A stretch of 5,562 nt of DNA from Methylophilus sp. (GTDB taxonomy: Bacteria; Pseudomonadota; Gammaproteobacteria; Burkholderiales; Methylophilaceae), in NCBI GenBank assembly GCA_027489475.1, contig JAIXZQ010000300.1, positions 1 to 5,562 of the forward strand, read 5' to 3'. Each line of letters begins with the position of its first letter. Position 1 is the stretch's first letter. The notes beneath the pieces were generated by a model, which had not been told where the DNA came from, did no database searches, and was given only the letters and a program-made list of their open reading frames with translations. Below are positions 1 through 5,562 of the stretch, piece after piece. The position numbers were made by a program, and so were the translations under genes.

Positions 1-30
1 CACAATTGTCTTTAGAGAAAACGCTGGCAT
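1..30 (-). CDS. Possible start of a divergent gene (5' end only)
   Basis: Reading the - strand from an ATG at 30-28 gives ten open codons to the window edge, MPAFSLKTIV. One lysine followed by hydrophobic residues would suit the beginning of a signal peptide. In Escherichia coli the rsmI homologue (yraL) is divergent from the lipoprotein gene lpoA, so an exported or lipoprotein gene here would fit that arrangement. No good Shine-Dalgarno sequence precedes the ATG, and ten codons are far too few to identify a protein. This is a candidate only; the stretch may simply be intergenic. Confidence 0.2.
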   Translation of the reverse strand, partial: MPAFSLKTIV

Positions 31-40
31 GGCTTAAAAT
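11..40 (+). promoter_or_regulatory. Candidate sigma-70 promoter for rsmI
   Basis: A TAAAAT hexamer at 35-40 matches the -10 consensus at five of six bases. TTTAGA at 11-16 is a four-of-six match to the -35 box with an 18-base spacer. Transcription from this -10 box would begin near base 46-47, which is the rsmI start codon itself, implying a leaderless or nearly leaderless message. Hexamer matches occur often by chance, so this is tentative; the main promoter may lie upstream of the window. Confidence 0.35.
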
Positions 41-46
41 GCTGCC

Positions 47-928
47 ATGAGCGAGACAGGCATATTATATGTAGTGGCTACCCCGATAGGCAACTTGGGG
101 GATATAACGCAACGCGCGCTGACGACCTTACAATCGGTTGCCGCCATTGCCGCCGAAGATACTCGCCACACCATAGGCCTTTTGCGGCACTTTGGCATCA
201 ACAAGCCGTTGCTGGCGGTACATGAACACAATGAGCAGCAGTCTGCGCAAGGTTTGATAAAACGCCTGCTGGCAGGCGAGTCTATCGCACTGGTGACGGA
301 TGCCGGCACCCCCGCCGTCAGTGACCCTGGTGCGGTGGTGGTACAGGCGGTGCGAGAGGCGGGCATACAGGTGGTGCCGATTCCAGGGGTGAGCGCTTTG
401 ATTGCAGCCTTGTCTGCGGCCGGGATTACACAGCCCGGCTTTTATTTTGAAGGCTTTTTACCTGCCAGCCCGTCGCAGCGTCGCAAACGCCTTGATGCTC
501 TTAAAGCATGGCCCACCACCTTGGTGTTTTATGAAGCGCCGCACCGCATTCTTGAATGTGTGCAAGATTTGTATCGCCAGCTAGGTGATCGGCGCCTGAC
601 CTTGGCGCGTGAGTTAACCAAAACGTTTGAGACCATCACCACCTGTCCGCTGGCAGAGGCGCATGCTTGGTTGCAAGCTGACCCTAATCAGCAACGCGGT
701 GAGTTTGTGCTGTTGGTTCATGCGGCACCGCCGGTCGTGGAGAGCGGACTGGATGCTGAGACGCGCAGAATATTGCAGCGACTGTTGCAAGATCTGCCGC
801 TTAAACAAGCCGTGGCGTTGGCAACCGACATCACTGGCCATAAAAAAAATGAATTATATGACGCCGCTTTGGCCCTCAAGGCTGAGATGCGTGACCCTAA
901 AGAATCCCTCGGCAAGGAGTGTGAATGA
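47..928 (+). CDS. rsmI: 16S rRNA (cytidine-1402-2'-O)-methyltransferase RsmI
   Basis: RsmI uses S-adenosylmethionine to methylate the ribose 2'-OH of C1402 in the decoding centre of 16S rRNA, acting on the small subunit in the cytoplasm together with RsmH, which methylates the base. The 293 residues are close to the 286 of the E. coli protein and show the tetrapyrrole-methylase fold signatures in order: TPIGNL (12-17), EDTRHT (37-42), HEHNE (59-63), TDAGTP with SDPG (84-95), PIPGVSA (111-117), FEGFLP (134-139), FYEAPHR (161-167), ARELTK (187-192) and RGEFVLLV (217-224). The C-terminal helical part (about 250-276) resembles the E. coli tail. The start is well bounded: an in-frame TAA lies at 35-37 and ATG 47 is the first start codon after it, though no Shine-Dalgarno site precedes it. 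The stop overlaps the pyrC start as ATGA, suggesting translational coupling. Confidence 0.97.
   Translation: MSETGILYVVATPIGNLGDITQRALTTLQSVAAIAAEDTRHTIGLLRHFGINKPLLAVHEHNEQQSAQGLIKRLLAGESIALVTDAGTPAVSDPGAVVVQAVREAGIQVVPIPGVSALIAALSAAGITQPGFYFEGFLPASPSQRRKRLDALKAWPTTLVFYEAPHRILECVQDLYRQLGDRRLTLARELTKTFETITTCPLAEAHAWLQADPNQQRGEFVLLVHAAPPVVESGLDAETRRILQRLLQDLPLKQAVALATDITGHKKNELYDAALALKAEMRDPKESLGKECE
914..919 (+). promoter_or_regulatory. Ribosome binding site of pyrC inside rsmI
   Basis: AAGGAG lies five bases before ATG 925, within the last codons of rsmI. Its spacing fixes the pyrC start at the ATGA overlap and supports reinitiation or coupled translation after the rsmI stop. Confidence 0.85.
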
Positions 929-1965
929 CCACTGAACTGACTCTCATCCGCCCAGATGACTGGCACCTGCATCTACGTGATGGCGACGGCTTGCGTGCCG
1001 TGTTACCTGACACTGCCAAACAGTTTGCGCGTGCCATTGTGATGCCCAATCTGCGGCCGCCAGTTACCACTACCGCGGCAGCGGTGGCCTATTATCAACG
1101 TATCAAAGCGGCCTTGCCAGCGGGGAGCGATTTTGAACCGTTGATGACCTTGTATTTAACCGACAACACCCCTGCACATGAAATACAAGCCGCCCGCGCC
1201 AGTGGCGTGGTGCAAGCCGTCAAGCTGTATCCGGCAGGCGCCACCACCAACAGTGACTCAGGGGTGACCAGCTTGCAAAAATGTGCGGCGGCCTTGGCTG
1301 AGATGGAAAAACAAGGCATGCCTCTGCTGATCCACGGCGAAGTCACCGATGGCGATGTGGATGTGTTTGACCGTGAAAAAGTGTTTATCGAGCGTCATCT
1401 GCAGCCTTTGCTCAAGGATTTTCCCGGCTTAAAAGTCGTGTTTGAGCATATCACCACGCAAGATGCAGCTGAGTTTGTGGCGGCAGGTCCGGCGACCTTG
1501 GCGGCCACCATCACCGCGCATCATTTATTAATGAATCGCAATGCCATGTTCACGGGGGGCATACGGCCACATCACTATTGTCTGCCTGTGCTCAAGCGTG
1601 AAACCCATAGGCAGGCTTTGGTCAAGGCTGCCATTTCAGACTCAGGCAAGTTTTTTCTTGGCACGGATAGCGCGCCACATGCCAAGTCCGCCAAAGAAGC
1701 AAGCTGTGGTTGTGCCGGCATGTACACCGCCCATGCGGCCATTGAGCTGTATGCCGAGGCCTTTGAAGAAGCGGGGGCGTTGGATAAATTAGAAGGTTTT
1801 GCCAGTCTGTATGGCCCGGATTTTTATCAGTTGCCGCGTAATCGCACGCAGATTACGCTGCGCAAGCAAACGTGGACAGTGCCAGAGACATTGCCCTTTG
1901 CTGATGATGTTTTGGTGCCCTTGCGCGCAGGTCAAACCGTGGCCTGGAAGCTGAGTGCATCGTAA
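925..1965 (+). CDS. pyrC: Dihydroorotase, type II (PyrC)
   Basis: PyrC catalyses the reversible cyclisation of N-carbamoyl-L-aspartate to L-dihydroorotate, the third step of de novo pyrimidine synthesis, in the cytoplasm. At 346 residues it is nearly the length of the E. coli enzyme (about 348), and every catalytic position is found at the E. coli number minus two: zinc ligands H14 and H16 (in WHLHLRDG), the carbamylated lysine K100 (VKLYPAG), H137 (IHGEV), H175 (FEHITT) and D248 (GTDSAPH). Substrate-binding R18, N42 (MPNLRPP) and H252 are also present. This pattern marks the short, single-domain type II class rather than the longer type I enzymes or the inactive aspartate-carbamoyltransferase-associated homologues. 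The gene begins inside the rsmI stop codon and has a strong ribosome site. No attenuator or other pyrimidine-responsive leader can exist immediately upstream because that sequence is rsmI coding DNA, so any control would act at the upstream promoter. Confidence 0.98.
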   Translation: MTTELTLIRPDDWHLHLRDGDGLRAVLPDTAKQFARAIVMPNLRPPVTTTAAAVAYYQRIKAALPAGSDFEPLMTLYLTDNTPAHEIQAARASGVVQAVKLYPAGATTNSDSGVTSLQKCAAALAEMEKQGMPLLIHGEVTDGDVDVFDREKVFIERHLQPLLKDFPGLKVVFEHITTQDAAEFVAAGPATLAATITAHHLLMNRNAMFTGGIRPHHYCLPVLKRETHRQALVKAAISDSGKFFLGTDSAPHAKSAKEASCGCAGMYTAHAAIELYAEAFEEAGALDKLEGFASLYGPDFYQLPRNRTQITLRKQTWTVPETLPFADDVLVPLRAGQTVAWKLSAS

Positions 1966-1988
1966 TCGTTGTTATCACTGAAGTCGTT

Positions 1989-1995
1989 TAAGGAG
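1989..1995 (+). promoter_or_regulatory. Strong ribosome binding site of the EF-hand/BON gene
   Basis: TAAGGAG lies seven bases before ATG 2003 in the 37-base gap after pyrC. It is a near-full complement of the 16S rRNA 3' end and supports this start, which also yields a complete signal peptide. Confidence 0.85.
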
Positions 1996-2002
1996 CACCT
2001 AA

Positions 2003-2494
2003 ATGAAGCTGATATGTTCTTGCCTGTTGTACTTGAGTGTGCTGCCTGTGGCTCAGGCAGTGACGCTGGATGAAATGCGTGGACAAACCCCCTATGGACA
2101 AGCATTTGAGCAGTTGGATAGCAATCATGATGGCGCGCTGACTGCGGCAGAAGCGGGCAAAGATCAAGCCTTTGCCAAAGGCGGCTTTGCCAAAGCGGAC
2201 AGCAACCGAAATGGCCGCTTGAGTGAAGAGGAGTTTGCGGGCTACAAATCGAAAATAGATACGGCAGAAAACAAGCAAGCCGCTGCTGACAGTGCCATCA
2301 CGGCAAAAATCAAATCTAAATATCTAATTGAAAAGAACTTTAGCAGCTTTAAAGTCAGTGTAGAAACCAAAGACAATCAAGTCATTTTGAGCGGTTTTGT
2401 GGAGACTGCTGAGCAAAAAGCGCGTGCTGAAAAAATTGCCCGCGGTGTCAGTGGCGTGAAGTCGGTGAAAAATGCCCTAGAGGTTAAGCCCTAA
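2003..2494 (+). CDS. Exported EF-hand calcium-binding protein with C-terminal BON domain
   Basis: The 163-residue protein starts with a Sec-type signal peptide (1-19): a lysine at position 2, a hydrophobic stretch, then AQA for cleavage before V20. Two EF-hand loops follow. Loop 1 (39-50) reads DSNHDGALTAAE, with D39, N41, D43 and E50 at metal positions 1, 3, 5 and 12. Loop 2 (66-77) has D66, N68, N70 and E77, with asparagine rather than aspartate at position 5. A lysine- and alanine-rich linker leads into a BON domain (about 96-162), recognised by a predicted helix, V-S-V-E-T then the Q-V-I-L-S-G-F-V core, the helix with EQKARAEKIA, and the closing GVKSVKNALEV. BON domains occur in periplasmic proteins such as OsmY and are linked to membrane or phospholipid association. 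A periplasmic calcium-responsive envelope protein is therefore inferred; the actual role is unknown. It may be read through from pyrC. Base composition drops in the BON half. Confidence 0.88.
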   Translation: MKLICSCLLYLSVLPVAQAVTLDEMRGQTPYGQAFEQLDSNHDGALTAAEAGKDQAFAKGGFAKADSNRNGRLSEEEFAGYKSKIDTAENKQAAADSAITAKIKSKYLIEKNFSSFKVSVETKDNQVILSGFVETAEQKARAEKIARGVSGVKSVKNALEVKP

Positions 2495-2542
2495 ATCTGC
2501 ATTATGATTTTAATCTGCGGGTAAAATTTGCTCGGCTTTCAA

Positions 2543-5503
2543 TTAAAAAGCTAAAGCTCCTTGTGCTTGTTTATTTGCAAAGTCGCGTACTCTCGCAAAA
2601 TCCAATAATTCAGGCAATCTGGCTCCTTTGCCTCGCCAATCATTAAACATGTCTTGGCCTAGCAATACATAGTGCCAATTTCTTTCATCGCGTGAATTTG
2701 CTGGTAATTGGTTGATGCGTCCACACCAAGTAACAGCAGCTTTGAGTTTTCGCTGTACATTTGGATGGATAGTTTGTTGTTGGGCTTTGGTCTCTACCAA
2801 ATAAATCGCTTCTTGAGTGCGTACCAAAAAGTCAGGTGAGTAAAAGGCTGGTAATCCATCTTCTTTAACGTATCGCAACCGAGCGAATGTATGGCGGTTT
2901 TCGCTTATCTTGCAAAATGCTTCAATACTAGTGTCAGCCATCGCCCATTGCATAAAAGCTTTCTCTAACCCACCGCTATGTGCAGGATAAGCAAGTCGCA
3001 GATAGATGCATTTGCTCACTTCGATGGAGCTACTTTCGCGCATCATCAATTTGGGGACTTCTGATAATTGTCGATGATGTACCTCAACCTCGCCATTCAC
3101 ATGTGTTTGTTCAGCTTCTAGCAATGCCACGGCAAATTTTTGTGTGATATGGTCAATCACAGGCTGTAAAAGCAGCAAGCGCCAGTTTTCATTTTCTAGC
3201 GGATTAAACGGTGTTCCAAACAAATGTTGCCAAATATAGTCGTCCAGCCAGCCTGTTAATTCAGCAGTATTTACCTGCATATATGGGCTAGAGTGATGCG
3301 TAGCGATTTTGCTGGTTCGGCTATTGGTCGGCAGCGGCTGACTCAGTGCTTGGCTAATACGGCGGGTCAAACGTGACAAATATTCGTTATAGCCGCCAAC
3401 ATGCATAATCTCGCCATCCACGCGATAATCTCCAAACATCGCGCTGCTTTGCAGGTCGTGCGAAATAAATACATCGCCTTTGCCCAGCATATTTTGTAGC
3501 TCGGTTAAGCTAAAGCCTGAAAACTGTGGAATGGTCGATAAATCCAAGTCCTTATGTTCACGCGTTTCATCTTGCTCGCGCAGAATAAAAGGCAATGCAA
3601 AATCAAATTCTTCGTAACCCTCTACGAGTTCTGAGGCAATAACGTCGCCACTGCCTCTAGGCTCGTTTTCACCATCACTTTCGCCTGCCAAACCTTCATT
3701 GATTAAGTCATCGTAGAACGTCTGAAAGGCGGGGTGCTCAACAATCGACAAAATATCAATCAGACTTGAAGGCTCTTTGCCGCTATTGATGAGTGCTCTA
3801 TTTTCATGTTTTAAATCGGTAAACTCAGGGTCGCGCCACATCAAACGCAAGCCACGCCCAATCGTTTGCTCAAGCAGAATTTGTGCTTGTGACGAACGTA
3901 AAGGCACAATCACGCAGATGTTATTCACATCAAATCCCTCGCGTAGCATCAGCACGCTCACAATGACACGCGGTGTTTTGTGTTTATCCACACTAAATAG
4001 CTTTTCGCGTACCTGCGCCCAATCTTTTTCGCTTAACTCAGCTTTTTTGCCTGAGTCTATCGACATCACATCATCAGCCGCCAAACCTTCATCTTCTAAA
4101 AACCTAGCCACCAAAGGCGATACGGTTGTGTCTTCACACACCACCAGCATTTTGGGATGTCGGTTGGTATCAATCTTGGCAAAATCCGTTTCTAGTTTTT
4201 TAAGTTTCTGCAAGCCAGCACGTAACATCACGCGCTGACCATCACTTAATATCGGGTTGCCGCTTTCGTCTCGTTCGGCTTTAAACTCCAGCGGTAGCGC
4301 CCCTAACTCTTTCCGTTTATCCAAGACTAGCGATTTCACTAATCCTGCCCGCATCGCAGATTTAAGGTCAAAATCGACAATAATGTGCGGAAAAAACACT
4401 TTGCGTTTGTTTTTGCCTGAACCAACATCGTTATAAGGCGTGGCAGAAAAGTCCACCTGCACAAAACGTGCGCCTTTTTTCTCAGCAATAATCGTCAGGC
4501 TTTTTTGCCACTCAACCTCAGTGGTTTCGCCTTCTTTTTTCACCTCATGTATATGGTGCGCTTCATCATTAAACACCATCAATTCTGGCATATCGGCTAA
4601 AAAGTCCAGCACATTGCCACGTGCATAGCGTCTATCCAACACATCTAAGCTATTGCCTGTCGCGCGGCCTGGAGTGAGAGGGAGCAATGCATCTACAACT
4701 TTCTCAGGCGCAATATCTGCCCCAGGTGCCAGCATGTCATCTTCTGCAATGGTGTCATCCACCTCACTTAGCAAATGCCAGTTGGTAATGCCTATCATGC
4801 CGTTGCCAGTGGCTTTCAAGCCTATTTCTGTTTTGTTACACACATTGCCACGCACAAACCCAAACACCAATTCGCGATATTGTTCAGGGATAAATAACTC
4901 CGCATATTGCGCCACGTCCGAGCTAGCAAAATCTCGCGCCTCAGTCACTTGCCCTTCGCTGTTCGTTTGCAACTTACCACAAAATGCATCCAAAAGTCGT
5001 TCATAGACAATTAAGCCAGGTGCGACGATTAAAAAGTGGCGGGTAAAACGAGCATTATCAATGCCTTCAGTCAATGCCGCAGTTTTATTCAATAATTGCC
5101 AAATCATTAAGGCTTGCAACACCCAAGTTTTGCCTGTGCCAGTTGCCATTTTTAAGCAGTATTTGGGGTGCTGATGTTTTATGTCGCTCAGTTCAGCAAG
5201 CAAATTGTTGGTTAACAAAGCATCAGGTGCCACATGGCTATACAAGCTTTTTAGGTTGCCAGCATTCAGCACTTCATGCGCCACAATTGCATTTAAAATC
5301 GCTTGTTTTTGACCTGCATGAAAATTTAAGCTGGCACGCGCTGCGATCATGTCCTCCCCAAACCACCATTTCAGTAGCTCAGCCGTCACAGGGGTCACCA
5401 AGTCTAATAACTCAGCCGCTCCATGCTCCAAGCCCAAAGCGAGTTGGTTGGTTTTTGTTGTTAACCCTTTGGCGAGCGGCAATGTTTCTTGTGTTTGAAT
5501 CAT
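2543..5503 (-). CDS. Type III restriction enzyme Res-like subunit (SF2 helicase + PD-(D/E)XK nuclease)
   Basis: This 986-residue protein has the layout and length of type III Res subunits, which with a Mod methyltransferase translocate or slide along DNA using ATP and cut unmodified DNA. Helicase motifs in order: a Q-motif-like FHAGQKQ (61-67), Walker A ATGTGKT (120-126, K125), motif Ia FLIVAPGLIVYERL (157-170), motif II DEAH (313-316), motif III SAT (353-355), motif V REGFDV (521-526) and motif VI Q546-T-I-G-R-G-L-R553. A long insert separates motifs Ia and II. A roughly 300-residue middle region (about 556-870) has no motif I recognise, and includes a Gly/Glu/Asp-rich linker near 606-620. 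The nuclease follows as SPDFLV then VETKAQ, with D891, E904 and K906 as the PD-(D/E)XK triad. The frame is intact with no missing catalytic residue. The ATG overlaps the previous gene's stop as ATGA and has a ribosome site. Lower GC than pyrC suggests acquisition. A phage-defence helicase-nuclease of another type remains possible. Confidence 0.85.
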   Translation of the reverse strand: MIQTQETLPLAKGLTTKTNQLALGLEHGAAELLDLVTPVTAELLKWWFGEDMIAARASLNFHAGQKQAILNAIVAHEVLNAGNLKSLYSHVAPDALLTNNLLAELSDIKHQHPKYCLKMATGTGKTWVLQALMIWQLLNKTAALTEGIDNARFTRHFLIVAPGLIVYERLLDAFCGKLQTNSEGQVTEARDFASSDVAQYAELFIPEQYRELVFGFVRGNVCNKTEIGLKATGNGMIGITNWHLLSEVDDTIAEDDMLAPGADIAPEKVVDALLPLTPGRATGNSLDVLDRRYARGNVLDFLADMPELMVFNDEAHHIHEVKKEGETTEVEWQKSLTIIAEKKGARFVQVDFSATPYNDVGSGKNKRKVFFPHIIVDFDLKSAMRAGLVKSLVLDKRKELGALPLEFKAERDESGNPILSDGQRVMLRAGLQKLKKLETDFAKIDTNRHPKMLVVCEDTTVSPLVARFLEDEGLAADDVMSIDSGKKAELSEKDWAQVREKLFSVDKHKTPRVIVSVLMLREGFDVNNICVIVPLRSSQAQILLEQTIGRGLRLMWRDPEFTDLKHENRALINSGKEPSSLIDILSIVEHPAFQTFYDDLINEGLAGESDGENEPRGSGDVIASELVEGYEEFDFALPFILREQDETREHKDLDLSTIPQFSGFSLTELQNMLGKGDVFISHDLQSSAMFGDYRVDGEIMHVGGYNEYLSRLTRRISQALSQPLPTNSRTSKIATHHSSPYMQVNTAELTGWLDDYIWQHLFGTPFNPLENENWRLLLLQPVIDHITQKFAVALLEAEQTHVNGEVEVHHRQLSEVPKLMMRESSSIEVSKCIYLRLAYPAHSGGLEKAFMQWAMADTSIEAFCKISENRHTFARLRYVKEDGLPAFYSPDFLVRTQEAIYLVETKAQQQTIHPNVQRKLKAAVTWCGRINQLPANSRDERNWHYVLLGQDMFNDWRGKGARLPELLDFARVRDFANKQAQGALAF

Positions 5504-5562
5504 GCATTCACCCCTTCAACCACACTTACTACTTCAGCCTCAAAGCCAAACACATCCACCAC
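5500..5562 (-). CDS. 3' end of an upstream gene, possibly the Mod methyltransferase
   Basis: The - strand is open from the window edge to a TGA at 5502-5500, giving 20 C-terminal residues, VVDVFGFEAEVVSVVEGVNA. The stop overlaps the ATG of the Res-like gene by four bases (ATGA), the usual sign of a two-gene operon whose products are made together. In type III restriction systems the mod gene lies directly upstream of res, so a DNA methyltransferase is the best guess. The visible tail contains no catalytic motif (the DPPY and FxGxG motifs would be outside the window), so the identity is inferred from position only. Confidence 0.6.
   Translation of the reverse strand: MVDVFGFEAEVVSVVEGVNA
5511..5516 (-). 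promoter_or_regulatory. Ribosome binding site of the Res-like gene
   Basis: On the - strand AAGGGG lies seven bases before the ATG at 5503, inside the last codons of the upstream gene. The match to the Shine-Dalgarno consensus is moderate, but together with the ATGA overlap it supports this start. Confidence 0.6.

Noticed and set aside
39..50. Three-codon frame ATG CTG CCA TGA overlapping the rsmI start, considered as a leader peptide
   Set aside because: It has no ribosome site, and it would lie upstream of the transcript start implied by the TAAAAT box; chance occurrence is more likely.
34..366. A 110-codon open frame on the - strand opposite rsmI
   Set aside because: It is fully antisense to the well-supported rsmI gene, has serine/alanine/threonine-rich composition typical of a shadow frame, and shows no recognisable domain.
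1966..2002. Gap between pyrC and the EF-hand/BON gene searched for a terminator or promoter
   Set aside because: Only 37 bases with no stable hairpin, T-run or clear -35/-10 pair; only the ribosome site is convincing.
2494..2518. Direct repeat AATCTGC (2494-2500 and 2512-2518) in the convergent gap
   Set aside because: Two seven-base copies in an AT-rich gap are likely by chance, and there is no flanking evidence of an insertion or attachment site.
2535..2551. Short inverted repeat GCTTT...AAAGC at the end of the Res-like gene, considered as a terminator
   Set aside because: The stem is only five base pairs, mostly A-T, overlaps the coding end, and no T-run follows on either strand.
3777..4238. 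A 153-codon open frame on the + strand opposite the Res-like gene
   Set aside because: It lies opposite conserved helicase motifs V and VI, is serine-rich without domain signatures, and is best explained as a shadow of the real gene. The same applies to 4440-4628 and 4653-5006.

Overview
The window looks like a bacterial chromosome segment, probably betaproteobacterial. That placement is an inference from the gene families, moderate GC and strong AGGAG-type ribosome sites; a methylotroph-like group such as Methylophilaceae is only a guess. It joins a housekeeping block on the + strand to a defence-type gene pair on the - strand.

Left block (about 47-2494, + strand): rsmI (16S rRNA cytidine-1402 2'-O-methyltransferase) overlaps pyrC (type II dihydroorotase) by four bases (ATGA). 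A gap of 37 bases with a strong Shine-Dalgarno site leads to a small predicted exported protein with two EF-hand calcium loops and a C-terminal BON domain. The three genes could share one transcript. rsmI starts only 6 bases after a TAAAAT box and has no visible Shine-Dalgarno site, so its message may be leaderless. The first 30 bases may hold the start of a divergent gene, with weak support.

Right block (2543-5562, - strand): a 986-residue superfamily 2 helicase fused to a C-terminal PD-(D/E)XK nuclease has the architecture of the Res subunit of a type III restriction-modification system. Its start overlaps (ATGA) the last 21 codons of an upstream gene cut by the window edge, which is where a Mod methyltransferase would be expected. 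The two blocks converge with 48 bases between stop codons, and I see no convincing terminator there. The restriction gene is clearly more AT-rich than rsmI/pyrC, consistent with an acquired defence locus beside core genes.

All four complete genes have intact frames and key motifs. I see no RNA gene, CRISPR array, insertion sequence or attachment site. The least ordinary items are the EF-hand/BON protein, which also changes base composition between its two halves, and the Res-like protein with its incomplete partner.
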